The notes beneath the pieces are model-generated. The model did no database searches. It was not told the origin of the DNA and saw nothing but the letters and a program-made list of their open reading frames with translations. A stretch of DNA of 64,000 nucleotides from an uncultured Paracoccaceae bacterium (GTDB lineage: Bacteria > Pseudomonadota > Alphaproteobacteria > Rhodobacterales > Rhodobacteraceae), in contig CANMPL010000001.1 in assembly GCA_947499715.1 (NCBI GenBank), positions 707,011 to 771,010 of the forward strand, written 5' to 3'. Within the stretch, counting starts at the first letter, position 1; every line of letters starts with the position of its first letter. Below, piece after piece: positions 8,452 to 17,896 of this stretch. A program made the translations under genes and the position numbers.

Positions 8452-9377
8452 GAAATCGGCACTTCGCCGACACCAGCAATCGCTGCCATATGGCGCATGT
8501 CTGTGCCGCAACAACCGTCCAACACGGTGATGTTTGGATGCCGCGCCCTGATCGCCCGCAGTTGTGCGCCAAGCTCTGTTGGGTTGCCAGCATCCAGCAC
8601 CGTTGCTGCGTCTAGCTCTGCGTGGCTGCATCGCGATGCATTTGCAATGATGCCTTTCAACCGTCCCATGCTGGCCGCGCCATTTAGCACAGCTTCGAAA
8701 TGGTCGGGGTGCGCGCAGTTGATCATGAAATAGGCCGCGAAACCGTCGGTCGCCTGATCAACTTCTGAAATTGCATCGACCAAAGATGCGCCAGTGGGCA
8801 GTTTCCCGTCTGTTTCTACGGTAAATGATACCACAACAGGCAATTCAAACCGCTTGGCAGCCTGCACGATACCAATAGCCTCGTTTGGATAGGCCAGCGT
8901 ATAGGCGCTGACGACATCAACGGCCGTGCTCGCCAACGCGCCGATCTGCTCTGCGTGGTAGTCTTCGGCCTCGGTGGCCGTCATCTGTGACGCTGGCGCA
9001 TAAGCGTCACTGCGGGGACCGATATTGCCACTCAGGATTGTGGGCAGATCGCCATGCGCCTTGCGCACTGCGTCGATCAATTCAATGGCCTCGATATTGA
9101 GCGCCCGCAACATTTCGGGGCTGTATCCGATTGGCCCGCCGCGATCCCGGTTGGCGACCCATGTAGGGCTTTCAAGGATCACACCCATGCCCGCTCGCCG
9201 TCCCAGCGCAATTAGCGCCTCGCAGTACCCCTCCAACCGCGCGCGTCCGTCACGACTTTCAAGTAATGGAAATGACGCAAAGCCCGGCAGGTCAATACCG
9301 TGGTTAAAAATCAGGTCTGTCTCCATGCCTGCGTAGGACAGGAAATCACCCTTTTCCATTTGCGCCAAACCCGCCAT
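8445..9377 (-). CDS. Homocysteine S-methyltransferase family protein
   Basis: This 310-residue TIM-barrel protein belongs to the Zn-dependent homocysteine methyltransferase family (MmuM/BHMT). Zinc ligands are visible as the Cys in FMINCAHPDHFE and the Cys pair in LDGCCGTDMRHM; substrate-binding ETDLIFNHGIDLP lies near the N-terminus. I chose the ATG at 9377 because AGGGGGATTGGTG precedes it; other in-frame ATGs lie at 9437, 9395 and 9359. It stands alone, convergent with gshA (7-bp overlap). The methyl donor (S-methylmethionine, betaine or other) cannot be told; the genomic proximity to gshA suggests only a general link to sulfur metabolism. Confidence 0.88.
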   Translation of the reverse strand: MAGLAQMEKGDFLSYAGMETDLIFNHGIDLPGFASFPLLESRDGRARLEGYCEALIALGRRAGMGVILESPTWVANRDRGGPIGYSPEMLRALNIEAIELIDAVRKAHGDLPTILSGNIGPRSDAYAPASQMTATEAEDYHAEQIGALASTAVDVVSAYTLAYPNEAIGIVQAAKRFELPVVVSFTVETDGKLPTGASLVDAISEVDQATDGFAAYFMINCAHPDHFEAVLNGAASMGRLKGIIANASRCSHAELDAATVLDAGNPTELGAQLRAIRARHPNITVLDGCCGTDMRHMAAIAGVGEVPISQ

Positions 9378-9557
9378 CACCAATCCCCCTGACATGTCAC
9401 ATGCAAAAACCCGGTTCCATTGGGGGCTGCATAACACACATCCCGGTCGAATTGTTGTGCATTTGCCACGCCGAGCGGCGCCCCCATGCGGCGCTGCGTT
9501 TACGCCGGTCGTCGCGACTGATTCACTCCACTCACGGATATTGAATAGGAGATTTCC

Positions 9558-9827
9558 ATGCGTGACTTTTTCATCAACGCGCTCGATAAACTTATCAGCG
9601 TCTTTGTCGTTCTCGGGGTGATTGGCGTTATTGTGGCGTCCGTCCTTTCGATGGCGACACCCTCTGAAATGGGCGGTGCCGGTGTCTTGGGTGGCCTGCT
9701 GCTACTCGTTGTTGGTCTGCTCTACATCGCATTCATGGCGGGCTTTATGTATTTGGGGCTTGGCATCTACCACAACACCCGCCGCACGGCGGTCGCGACA
9801 GAAAAGATGGCAGGCAGCAGCACTTGA
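9558..9827 (+). CDS. Small membrane protein, two helices
   Basis: An 89-residue protein preceded by TAGGAGATTTCC, a strong ribosome site. It has two long hydrophobic segments, LISVFVVLGVIGVIVASVLS (about 12-31) and GVLGGLLLLVVGLLYIAFMAG (about 42-62), joined by a short Met/Gly-rich loop, and a basic C-terminus (YHNTRRTAVATEK). It looks like the small DUF4282-type or similar envelope proteins, but I do not recognise it firmly. A perfect 10-bp hairpin follows at 9839, consistent with a single-gene transcript. Confidence 0.7.
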   Translation: MRDFFINALDKLISVFVVLGVIGVIVASVLSMATPSEMGGAGVLGGLLLLVVGLLYIAFMAGFMYLGLGIYHNTRRTAVATEKMAGSST

Positions 9828-9838
9828 TCCGCATCACG

Positions 9839-9866
9839 TGGTCTGCCCAATGCGCGGCAGACCACA
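9839..9866 (+). terminator. Hairpin after the small membrane protein gene
   Basis: GTGGTCTGCC, an 8-base loop, then GGCAGACCAC: a perfect 10-bp stem 12 bp after the stop. No run of T follows, so it may act as a Rho-independent-like pause or stabilise the 3' end. The rest of the gap to urtA (9867-10223) holds no gene that I can support; urt promoter elements probably lie there. Confidence 0.5.
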
Positions 9867-10223
9867 CCCAAACGCGGTGAATCGCCCCGCGGACCGCCTA
9901 AAAATCCATCCCCTTCGATCATTCTCGCGGCACCGCTGTGGTGAATAAAACGACAGCACCCGCCAAAAACATCCCATTTTTTAGGCAATCGCCGTTTTGC
10001 GTCGCTTTCGCTGCACTGCCGCATGGCAATTCGCCCGACACCGGGCCGAGATACCTCTGCCTACAACAGGCAAACGCCGCGCGGTGAATATCCGGCAAGA
10101 TACTGACCACCACGCGACGGCAACATCACTGCTGCGGGGGGCTGTTTAGCAGACCTTGGCCGATTGGCGACGTTATTTGCGTCCCTTGGCTGAACCGTGG
10201 CGACAAACGGGGATTTTCTTTCC

Positions 10224-11498
10224 ATGCGCCTTCCTGCCTTTACCTTGGCCAGCCTTCTGGCCTCCACCGCCATCGCCTCTGCTGAATGTGCCGACCCGAT
10301 CAAAGTCGGCGTCCTGCACTCGCTCTCGGGCTCGATGGCGATTTCCGAAACCACCCTCAAAGACGTCATGCTGATGCTCGTCGAACAGCAAAACGCAGCC
10401 GGCGGCGTCCTTGGCTGCGAACTCGAGGCCGTCGTCGTTGACCCGGCCTCTGACTGGCCACTTTTCGCTGAAAAAGCGCGCGAGCTGCTGACCGTGCACG
10501 AGGTCGACGTGATCTTCGGCAACTGGACCTCCGTGTCCCGCAAATCCGTCCTGCCCGTGATCGAAGAACTCAACGGCCTGCTCTTCTACCCGGTTCAGTA
10601 CGAGGGCGAAGAAAGCTCCAAAAACGTGTTCTACACAGGCGCGGCCCCGAACCAGCAGGCGATCCCTGCGGTTGACTACTTCCTCGAAGAACTGGGCGTT
10701 GAAAAATTCGCGCTGCTGGGCACCGACTATGTCTACCCGCGCACAACCAACAACATCCTTGAAAGCTACCTGATCGACAACGGCATCGCCGCTGAAGACA
10801 TCTTTGTGAACTACACCCCCTTCGGCCACTCTGACTGGGCCACAATCGTCGGCGACGTGGTTGCGCTGGGCGAAGACGGCAAACAGGTCGGCGTGATCTC
10901 TACCATCAACGGTGACGCCAACATCGGCTTCTACAAAGAACTCGCCGCCGCTGACGTCTCTGCCGACGACATCCCTGTCGTGGCCTTCTCTGTCGGTGAA
11001 GAAGAGCTTTCCGGCCTCGACACCTCCAACCTCGTCGGTCACCTCGCGGCCTGGAACTACTTCCAATCTGCCGAATCCGACGCAAACGCCGAATTCATCG
11101 CCGCATGGAAAGCCTTCGCAGGCGAAGACCGCGTGACCAACGACCCGATGGAGGCCCACTACATCGGCTTCAACATGTGGGTGAACGCGGTCACCGCGGC
11201 TGAAACCACCGACGTCGATGCAGTCCGCGCCGCGATGTATGGTCAGGAGTTTCCGAACCTGACCGGTGGTACAGCCGTCATGCTGCCAAACCACCACCTC
11301 GCCAAGCCCGTCCTGATCGGCGAGATCACAGCCGAAGGCCAGTTCGACATCATCAGCCAGACCTCAGAGGTCCCCGGCGATGCATGGACCGACTTCCTGC
11401 CCGAAAGCGCCGTTCTGACCTCCGATTGGAAAGACCTCGGCTGCGGTATGTACAACACTGAGACCGAGACCTGCGTGCAGCTCACCTCGAACTACTAA
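10224..11498 (+). CDS. urtA: Urea ABC transporter, substrate-binding protein UrtA
   Basis: This 424-residue periplasmic receptor binds urea for the UrtBCDE importer. A signal peptide (MRLPAFTLASLLASTAIASA) precedes the mature start AECADPIKVGVLHSLSGSMA. UrtA hallmarks are VIFGNWTSVSRKSVLPVIEE, LLFYPVQYEGEESSKNVFYT and GAAPNQQAIPAVDYF. The ATG at 10224 gives a proper signal peptide; an in-frame start 27 bp upstream would add non-signal residues. It leads the operon; a strong hairpin separates it from urtB, which fits excess expression of the binding protein. Nitrogen control is usual for this operon, but I see no clear regulator site. Confidence 0.95.
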   Translation: MRLPAFTLASLLASTAIASAECADPIKVGVLHSLSGSMAISETTLKDVMLMLVEQQNAAGGVLGCELEAVVVDPASDWPLFAEKARELLTVHEVDVIFGNWTSVSRKSVLPVIEELNGLLFYPVQYEGEESSKNVFYTGAAPNQQAIPAVDYFLEELGVEKFALLGTDYVYPRTTNNILESYLIDNGIAAEDIFVNYTPFGHSDWATIVGDVVALGEDGKQVGVISTINGDANIGFYKELAAADVSADDIPVVAFSVGEEELSGLDTSNLVGHLAAWNYFQSAESDANAEFIAAWKAFAGEDRVTNDPMEAHYIGFNMWVNAVTAAETTDVDAVRAAMYGQEFPNLTGGTAVMLPNHHLAKPVLIGEITAEGQFDIISQTSEVPGDAWTDFLPESAVLTSDWKDLGCGMYNTETETCVQLTSNY

Positions 11499-11507
11499 AT
11501 CCTCCCC

Positions 11508-11531
11508 GGCGGCGCGAGGGATCGCGCCGCC
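11508..11531 (+). terminator. Intercistronic hairpin between urtA and urtB
   Basis: GGCGGCGCGA, a GGGA loop, then TCGCGCCGCC: a perfect 10-bp GC-rich stem 10 bp after the urtA stop. Its site between binding protein and permease suggests partial termination or mRNA 3' protection. Confidence 0.6.
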
Positions 11532-11558
11532 ACCCCCCTGAATACCCGGAAATACCCA

Positions 11559-13484
11559 ATGCGCATTCTGCTCAGTGCCATCGCTTTTGCCCTTTGCGCC
11601 ATGACCGCGCAGGCCCAGGACCTGCAAACGCTGCTGCAAGACAACGCCGCCCAAATCGCCAAACCCTCTCGCAACGCCATCGGCCCCGTGCTTGACGACA
11701 TGGTCGCCACCGGCCTGCCACAGGTCCCGACATTCCTTGAACAATGGTCCGACAAAAACGTCTGGCAGAACGAAGACACTGGCACCTTCTTCATCGCCAC
11801 CAAAACGGGCGACACCCTGACCCTCACCGACATCGACACCGGCGCGCAATCCACCGCCCCCGCTGACGGGTTCAAGCAACTCAAACCCAACGGCGGCGTC
11901 CGTCGCGTCATCGGCACCGCCCTCGTGCAGTTCCAGCTGATCGACCCCGATACCACCCGCCGCGCCGCGGCCCTCGAAAGCATCGCCCGCAGGCCAGAGG
12001 CCGCGCAGCTTGCCCCGCTCATGGCCTCCCTCGACGGTGAGGACGACCCCGCCCTGCGCGCCCGCAAAGAGAACCTGATCACCATCCTCTCCGCCCGCTT
12101 CGCCGAGGACCCTGCCGACCGCATCGCCGCGATTGAGGCCCTCGCGGAAGAAACCTCCGTCGAATCCCGCGCCGTCCTTAACCAAATCCTCGCGACAAAA
12201 CCCGGCGTCGCCACGACCCTTCCCGACGCCAATATTGCAACCCAGTACGACCCAATGGCCGACCCCGATGCTAATCACGCCGCCCTCGTCACGGCAGACC
12301 TCGCCACGCCCCTGACGACGCCCGACGACATCCGCGCGGCGATGGAGGCGCACATCATCGACGGCCGCGTCGGCAACACCCCCACGGCCCAGTTGAACAC
12401 CGACGCCGCCCGCGCCACGGCCTACGCAACCCTCGCCGCCGCTGGCACCGTCCCGCCGCTGATCGGCATCCCTGAACGCGACAACGCCCTGCAATCCCAC
12501 GTCTTCTTCGACACCTATACCGAAGACGACCCCGCCATCACTACGGCCGCCCGCGCCGCACTCGACCAGGTTGAAACCGCGGTGGCGCTGGCCCAAACCG
12601 TCGACCTCGGGCTCGACGCGCTCTCGCTCGCCTCGATCTACTTCCTCGCCGCCATCGGCCTCGCGATCACCTTCGGCGTCATGGGCGTGATCAACATGGC
12701 CCACGGCGAATTCATCATGATGGGCGCCTACACCGGCTACGTGATCCAGCTGTTCGTCCCCGACTACACCATCGCCATCCTGATCGCCCTGCCCACGGCC
12801 TTCGCGATCACCTTCGCGGCAGGCGTCACCATGGAACGCCTCGTGATCCGCCACCTCTACCACCGCCCGCTGGAAACTCTGCTTGCGACCTTCGGCATCT
12901 CCATCGCCCTGCAACAACTGGCGAAAAACATCTTCGGGACCCAAGCCCGCCCACTCACATCCCCCGCATGGCTCGACGGCGCGTGGGTCATCTCCGACGT
13001 GATCCAGATCAGCTATATCCGCATCGCGATCTTCTTCCTCGCCCTCTTCTTTCTGGCGCTGATCCTCTTCATCCTCAAACGCACCCGGCTGGGGCTGGAG
13101 GTCCGCGCCGTCACCCAAAACCCCGGCATGGCCGCCTCCATGGGCATCAACCCCGACCGCATCAACATGCTGACCTTCGGCCTCGGCTCCGGCATCGCGG
13201 GCATCGCCGGTGTCGCCATCGGCCTCTATGCCAAGGTTACCTCGGAAATGGGTGCCGACTACATCGTGCAAAGCTTCATGACCGTGGTCGTGGGCGGCGT
13301 CGGCAACGTCTGGGGCACGCTCGCGGGCGCTTCCCTCATCGGCGGCCTGCAAAAAGGCATCGAGTGGTTCAACCCGTCGAACACGCTGGCCGCCCAAACC
13401 TACATGATCCTCTTCATCATCCTCTTTATCCAATTCCGGCCCAAGGGCATCGTCGCCCTCAAAGGCCGCGCAGCCGCGGACTGA
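11559..13484 (+). CDS. urtB: Urea ABC transporter permease UrtB
   Basis: The protein has 641 residues. A signal peptide (MRILLSAIAFALCAMTAQA) is followed by a helical periplasmic region of about 330 residues with HEAT-like character (RRAAALESIARRPEAAQLAP) and then the LivH-type permease domain with about eight membrane helices (from SIYFLAAIGLAITFGVMGVI, with the NMAHGEFIMMGAYTGY motif). The long N-terminal extension is usual for UrtB in proteobacteria. UrtB pairs with UrtC to form the membrane channel. It is followed by urtC after a 104-bp gap that carries a dispersed repeat and hairpin. Confidence 0.95.
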   Translation: MRILLSAIAFALCAMTAQAQDLQTLLQDNAAQIAKPSRNAIGPVLDDMVATGLPQVPTFLEQWSDKNVWQNEDTGTFFIATKTGDTLTLTDIDTGAQSTAPADGFKQLKPNGGVRRVIGTALVQFQLIDPDTTRRAAALESIARRPEAAQLAPLMASLDGEDDPALRARKENLITILSARFAEDPADRIAAIEALAEETSVESRAVLNQILATKPGVATTLPDANIATQYDPMADPDANHAALVTADLATPLTTPDDIRAAMEAHIIDGRVGNTPTAQLNTDAARATAYATLAAAGTVPPLIGIPERDNALQSHVFFDTYTEDDPAITTAARAALDQVETAVALAQTVDLGLDALSLASIYFLAAIGLAITFGVMGVINMAHGEFIMMGAYTGYVIQLFVPDYTIAILIALPTAFAITFAAGVTMERLVIRHLYHRPLETLLATFGISIALQQLAKNIFGTQARPLTSPAWLDGAWVISDVIQISYIRIAIFFLALFFLALILFILKRTRLGLEVRAVTQNPGMAASMGINPDRINMLTFGLGSGIAGIAGVAIGLYAKVTSEMGADYIVQSFMTVVVGGVGNVWGTLAGASLIGGLQKGIEWFNPSNTLAAQTYMILFIILFIQFRPKGIVALKGRAAAD

Positions 13485-13489
13485 TCTCA

Positions 13490-13546
13490 TGCTTTCTTTG
13501 GTTCACAAATATCCCGGGGAGGTCTGGAGGGGCAGCGCCCCTCCAG
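13490..13546 (+). repeat. Dispersed intergenic motif with hairpin, copy 1
   Basis: A 26-bp motif (TGCTTTCTTTGGTTC, A, C, then AAATATCCC) lies between urtB and urtC and recurs with one base change at 28239-28264. Here it is followed by a 10-bp hairpin (CTGGAGGGGC-AGC-GCCCCTCCAG, 13524-13546); the second copy is followed by a different hairpin. Conserved motif plus variable stem suggests a repeated intergenic element rather than chance. Confidence 0.5.
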
Positions 13547-13588
13547 CGCCGCGACGCATGAAATGCGGCGCAATCAAAGGCACGCGCC

Positions 13589-14755
13589 ATGCATAACACC
13601 TTTATCGCCCGCAATCCCTCCGTATTGTGGTTCCTCGCAGCCCTCGGCCTCTTTACCTTCGGCGTCACCATCCTGTCTGAAGCCACCGGCCTCGGCCTCA
13701 TCTCCACCTCTTTCGTGAAAACCTTGGGCAAGACCCTCTGCCTCTGCTTGATCGCCATCGCGATGGACGTGGTCTGGGGCTACTGCGGGATCCTCTCGCT
13801 CGGCCACTTCGCCTTCTTTGGCATCGGCGGCTACGCCATCGGCATGTGGCTGATGTATGCCCGGACAGAGGCCATCGTGCTGCAAAACTTCTCTGCCCAA
13901 ACCATCCCCGCCACGCCACAGGAAATCTCTGACGCCATCGGCAACCAGATTTTCGGCGTTGTCGGCTCCTCGGACTTCCCCGCGATCTGGTCCTTTGCCG
14001 ACAGTCTCGTGCTGCAACTGGCCATGGTCGTCCTGATCCCCGGCCTTCTGGCGCTGGTCTTCGGCTGGCTCGCCTTCCGCAGCCGCGTCACCGGCGTCTA
14101 CCTCTCGATCCTGACCCAGGCCATGACGCTGGCACTCTCACTCTACCTCTTCCAGAACGACAGCGGCTTGCGCGGCAACAACGGCCTCTCGGGCCTGCAA
14201 AACATCCCCGGCTTTGAACAAACCCCCCAAGCCACGATCTCCATCGTCTTCTTCCTCGCCTCCGCCTTCGCGCTCGGCGCGGGCTATCTGTTTTTCGCTT
14301 GGGTGATCTCTGGCAAAATGGGCAGCGTCGTGCAGGGCATCCGCGATAACGAAGCACGTGTGCGGTTCCTCGGCTACCACGTCGAATCCTACAAGCTCTT
14401 CATCTTCACCATCACCGCCGTGGTCTCTGGCATCGCCGGTGCGCTCTATTATCCACAAGCAGGCATCATCAACCCCGGTGAAATCGCCCCCATCGCCTCG
14501 ATCTATCTCGCGGTCTGGGTGGCCATTGGCGGACGTGGCCGCCTTTATGGCGCGGTCATCGGCGCCGCCTTCGTCTCGCTTCTTTCAAGCTGGTTCACGG
14601 GGGGCGGTGCGCCTGACATCAACCTCGGTTTCTACACCATCCAATGGACCGACTGGTGGCTCGTCCTCCTCGGCCTCTCCTTCGTTGTCGTCACCCTCTA
14701 CTTCCCCAAAGGCATCGGTGGCCTGTTTGATTATCTGGTGAGGAAGCCATCATGA
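13589..14755 (+). CDS. urtC: Urea ABC transporter permease UrtC
   Basis: This 388-residue LivM-type permease has about ten hydrophobic segments. It carries CGILSLGHFAFFGIGGYAIG near residues 68-87, the conserved loop of branched-chain-type permeases, and the EAA-like region GSVVQGIRDNEARVRFLGYH near 250-269. The C-terminus IQWTDWWLVLLGLSFVVVTLYFPKGI is typical of UrtC. Its stop overlaps the urtD start in the ATGA arrangement, which implies coupled translation. Confidence 0.95.
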   Translation: MHNTFIARNPSVLWFLAALGLFTFGVTILSEATGLGLISTSFVKTLGKTLCLCLIAIAMDVVWGYCGILSLGHFAFFGIGGYAIGMWLMYARTEAIVLQNFSAQTIPATPQEISDAIGNQIFGVVGSSDFPAIWSFADSLVLQLAMVVLIPGLLALVFGWLAFRSRVTGVYLSILTQAMTLALSLYLFQNDSGLRGNNGLSGLQNIPGFEQTPQATISIVFFLASAFALGAGYLFFAWVISGKMGSVVQGIRDNEARVRFLGYHVESYKLFIFTITAVVSGIAGALYYPQAGIINPGEIAPIASIYLAVWVAIGGRGRLYGAVIGAAFVSLLSSWFTGGGAPDINLGFYTIQWTDWWLVLLGLSFVVVTLYFPKGIGGLFDYLVRKPS

Positions 14756-15504
14756 TCGCCACCCTGCTTGAGGTCTCCGGCGTCACCGTCACCTTCGACG
14801 GCTTCCGCGCCATCAACAACCTCTCGATCCAGTTCCCACCCACCGGGTTGCGCGCCATCATCGGCCCCAATGGCGCGGGCAAAACCACCTTCATGGATAT
14901 CGTGACAGGCAAGACAAAACCGGATGAGGGCCACGTGATCTGGGGCGAAGAAAACGTCTCGCTCCTCGGCCTCTCGGAATCCGACATCGCCACCCGCGGC
15001 ATCGGCCGCAAATTCCAAAAACCAACAGTGTTTGAGGCGCAGACCGTGCGCCAGAACCTCGCCATGGCGCTGAAAAACCCACGCAGCCCATTTGCCGTGC
15101 TCACCCACCGCAGGACCGCCAAAAACGCCGCCAAGATCGAGGCTATCGCCGATGAAATCGGCCTGACCGACAGCCTCACCCGCATCGCCGGTGAACTCTC
15201 ACACGGCCAAAAGCAATGGCTGGAAATCGGCATGTTGCTGGCCCAAGACCCAAGGCTCCTCTTGGTCGATGAACCCGCCGCGGGCATGACGGTGGAGGAA
15301 CGCGAAAAAACCACCGACATCCTGCGCCGCGCGGCTGAAACCCGCTCCGTCGTCGTGGTCGAACATGACATGGAATTTGTCCGACGTCTCGATTGCAAAG
15401 TCACCGTCCTGCACGAAGGCGCGGTCCTCGCTGAAGGTTCCCTCGACCACGTCACTTCCAACCAAACAGTCATCGACGTCTATCTGGGGCGCGGTCATGC
15501 TTGA
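14752..15504 (+). CDS. urtD: Urea ABC transporter ATPase UrtD
   Basis: This 250-residue LivG-type ATPase has Walker A GPNGAGKTT near residue 43, the ABC signature LSHGQKQWLEIGM near 149, and Walker B RLLLVDEPAAGM near 167. The signature LSHGQ in place of LSGGQ is normal for UrtD. It begins within the end of urtC and its end overlaps the start of urtE by 8 bp, so the three are tightly coupled. It powers urea import with UrtE. Confidence 0.95.
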   Translation: MIATLLEVSGVTVTFDGFRAINNLSIQFPPTGLRAIIGPNGAGKTTFMDIVTGKTKPDEGHVIWGEENVSLLGLSESDIATRGIGRKFQKPTVFEAQTVRQNLAMALKNPRSPFAVLTHRRTAKNAAKIEAIADEIGLTDSLTRIAGELSHGQKQWLEIGMLLAQDPRLLLVDEPAAGMTVEEREKTTDILRRAAETRSVVVVEHDMEFVRRLDCKVTVLHEGAVLAEGSLDHVTSNQTVIDVYLGRGHA

Positions 15505-16192
15505 GGTCAAAAACATCAACCTGAAATACGGCCAGTCGCAGATCCTCTATGACATCTCACTGACCGCGAAGCCGGGTGAGATCACCGCGCTGATGGGCAA
15601 CAATGGTGCGGGCAAAACCAGCCTGCTCAAGGCCATCGCTGGCCGCCACACCGCCTTTGACGGCCAGATCACCCTGAACGGCCAGCCCGCCCAATTCGGC
15701 AACCCGCATCAAGCCGCCCGCGCGGGCATCGCCTATGTCCCGCAGGGGCGCGAGGTCTTTGCGATGATGACCGTGCAGGAAAATCTGGAAACCGGCTATG
15801 CCTGCCTGCCAAAAGACCAACACTACGTCCCCGACACGATCTTTGACCTGTTTCCGGTCCTCAAAGACATGCGCGCGCGCCGGGGTGGCGACCTGTCTGG
15901 CGGCCAGCAACAACAGCTTGCCATCGCCCGCGCCCTGATCGCGCAACCAAAAGTTCTGCTGCTTGATGAACCCACCGAAGGCATCCAGCCCAACGTCATC
16001 GAACAGATCGGCGACGCGCTGCGGCTCTTGCGGACCAAAGGCGACATGGCCATCGTGCTGGTCGAACAAAACGCCGATTTTGCCTATGCGCTGGGTGATA
16101 CCTTCGTGCTGATCTCCTCGGGTCGCTTCCAGAACGCCGCCCCAAAATCACGGATGAGCAAGACCGACCTCATCGGCGAACTCGCCCTCTAA
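15497..16192 (+). CDS. urtE: Urea ABC transporter ATPase UrtE
   Basis: This 231-residue LivF-type ATPase starts MLEVKNINLKYGQSQILYDI. Walker A is GNNGAGKTS, the signature is DLSGGQQQQLAIARAL, and Walker B is VLLLDEPTEGIQPN; DEPTEGIQPN is characteristic of UrtE. The open frame extends upstream into urtD, but the ATG at 15497 gives the family N-terminus. It ends the urt operon. Urease genes, which often follow, are absent: a TRAP receptor gene comes next after 274 bp. Confidence 0.95.
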   Translation: MLEVKNINLKYGQSQILYDISLTAKPGEITALMGNNGAGKTSLLKAIAGRHTAFDGQITLNGQPAQFGNPHQAARAGIAYVPQGREVFAMMTVQENLETGYACLPKDQHYVPDTIFDLFPVLKDMRARRGGDLSGGQQQQLAIARALIAQPKVLLLDEPTEGIQPNVIEQIGDALRLLRTKGDMAIVLVEQNADFAYALGDTFVLISSGRFQNAAPKSRMSKTDLIGELAL

Positions 16193-16466
16193 GCGCGCGC
16201 AGACGCGCCGCGAGATCCCGGTCCTCATGCACGAATTGGGCGTGTTGGGCAGACCGCTTTGCATCCGAATGTGTACCTGCGCACGTTTCAGCATTGAATC
16301 CAGAACAACGACTTTGCACAGTCAGACTTGTCAAACGGCCTCATGCTCGTTAACGATTGGATCCAATAATGCACTGCATTGCGACCTGACTGACGATTCG
16401 TCGTGATATTGGATGCAATGCTGAACGAAAACGACACGTAGATAGCTATATAAGGGAGGAACAAAC

Positions 16467-17489
16467 ATGAAATTCACACCTAGGAACATGCTGCTTTCGG
16501 CGGCGATGATCGGAAGTCTGGCCACAATGGGCACCCGCGCCACCGCCGAGGAGCTCTCAGTCGCGACCTTTATTCCGCCGCAGCACCACATCAATGCGTT
16601 CTTCTTTGACTGGTTCGGCAAAGAAATTGACGCGCGCTCTGGCGGCACCATGACGATGAAGCTTTATCCAGCCGGTCAGCTTGGCGCAGGCCCGGTCCAG
16701 CAATACAAGCGCGCCGTCGAAGGGATCGCCGACATCACGTTTGGCCTGCAAACCTACACGCCTGCGATCTTCCCCAAATCCATCCTGATGGTGCCGCCGG
16801 GCAACAACACAACGTCGCTGGAAGCCACCGAATCCCTGTTGCGGGTGTTTGATGAGCATCTGGCGGACGAATATGAAGATATCAAACTTCTGGGCCTCTT
16901 CACCGTTGCCGGCGATGCTTGGGCCGCGACCAAAGATCTGTCCACGCTCGACGGGTTGAATGGCGCAAAGGTCGTGCCTTTTGCCACCATGACATCACCG
17001 CTGATGGAACAGCTTGGTGCGGTGCCTGTGCAAATGCCCGTGACAGAGATGTATACAGGTCTGTCCACCGGAACCATCGACGGCACCACCATTTCGCCTG
17101 CGCAAATGGATAAGCCCTGGAACTTCGCCGAAGTTTCCACCCACTACATCGACAATATCCCCGTGACCCACGCGATCTTCTTTATCGCGATGAACAAAGA
17201 ACGCTACATGGGGCTGTCCGATGAGCATCGTGCAATCATTGATGAAATGGCCGGTGAAGAAATCTCGATGATGGGTGCAACCAGCTTCCATAACGAAGGC
17301 GAGCGCGGCAAAGCGTGGTTGGCGACCAACCCTGACGCGATGAAAGACGTCGTCTCGGTGACAATCTCTGACGACGAACGCGCCAAGATGGATGCTGTGA
17401 TCAAAGAAGGCCTGCAAGGCATCTTCGCCGAATACGCCACCAATGGCATCGACAACGCCGAAGAAATCTACAACGCAATGAACGAATGA
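16467..17489 (+). CDS. TRAP transporter solute receptor, DctP family (orphan)
   Basis: This 340-residue protein has a signal peptide (MKFTPRNMLLSAAMIGSLATMG..A) and the DctP fold: LSVATFIPPQHHINAFFFDW at the mature N-terminus, MKLYPAGQLGAGPVQQYKRA, and GLSTGTIDGTTISPAQMDKP, which matches the conserved G-x-x-D-G region of TRAP receptors. Receptors of this type bind organic acids or similar solutes in the periplasm. GGGAGGAACAAAC is an ideal ribosome site. The membrane subunits DctQ and DctM are missing from the window, so it must work with a permease encoded elsewhere or have another role. Confidence 0.9.
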   Translation: MKFTPRNMLLSAAMIGSLATMGTRATAEELSVATFIPPQHHINAFFFDWFGKEIDARSGGTMTMKLYPAGQLGAGPVQQYKRAVEGIADITFGLQTYTPAIFPKSILMVPPGNNTTSLEATESLLRVFDEHLADEYEDIKLLGLFTVAGDAWAATKDLSTLDGLNGAKVVPFATMTSPLMEQLGAVPVQMPVTEMYTGLSTGTIDGTTISPAQMDKPWNFAEVSTHYIDNIPVTHAIFFIAMNKERYMGLSDEHRAIIDEMAGEEISMMGATSFHNEGERGKAWLATNPDAMKDVVSVTISDDERAKMDAVIKEGLQGIFAEYATNGIDNAEEIYNAMNE

Positions 17490-17496
17490 ATGGAAC

Positions 17497-17523
17497 GGGC
17501 CGGGGTGCATCTTGCCCCGGCCC
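17497..17523 (+). terminator. Rho-independent-type terminator after the TRAP receptor gene
   Basis: GGGCCGGGG, a loop of 9 bases, then CCCCGGCCC: a perfect 9-bp GC stem 7 bp after the stop, followed by ATTTC. The T-run is short, but the stem is strong. Confidence 0.65.
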
Positions 17524-17896
17524 ATTTCACCCCACTTGGACGCCGCAGCCAGCCTTGGCCGCCGTCACCCGCGTCGACCACCCAATGGTCCGCACCCCTC
17601 ATCACCTTCAAAACTTCACAGCCAACAACCTATTTGAATGTCGAATTCGTATCGGTTCCGGGGGAATTTGGCTGACATCAGTGCCTGTGCAAATCTTCGC
17701 GCCTCATTCTTTGGCGGGGTGCGTGTTGACCTCTTGTGCTCGCCATACCCGCGCTGAACCTTCATGAATTGACGCCAAAACGCGCGAATCCGACAACAAC
17801 GAATCCCTCATTTTCGCGCCGCAATCAGGTGCTGCTGTGTCAAAAAGCAGCAGGTTTTGGCAGGAAATGTGGTTACGACTCGTCAGAATGATGAAT
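17524..17896. other. Intergenic stretch upstream of the polyol operon
   Basis: No gene can be supported here. Frames of 60-93 codons exist on the plus strand but lack ribosome sites and coding character. Together with the direct repeat at 17897 it forms the control region of the polyol operon. Confidence 0.5.

Noticed and set aside
11364..13490. Minus-strand open frame of 708 codons antisense to urtA/urtB
   Set aside because: It is the mirror of a GC-rich gene; its product is Asp/Gly/Val-rich low-complexity text with no family features, while the plus strand encodes a clear UrtB.
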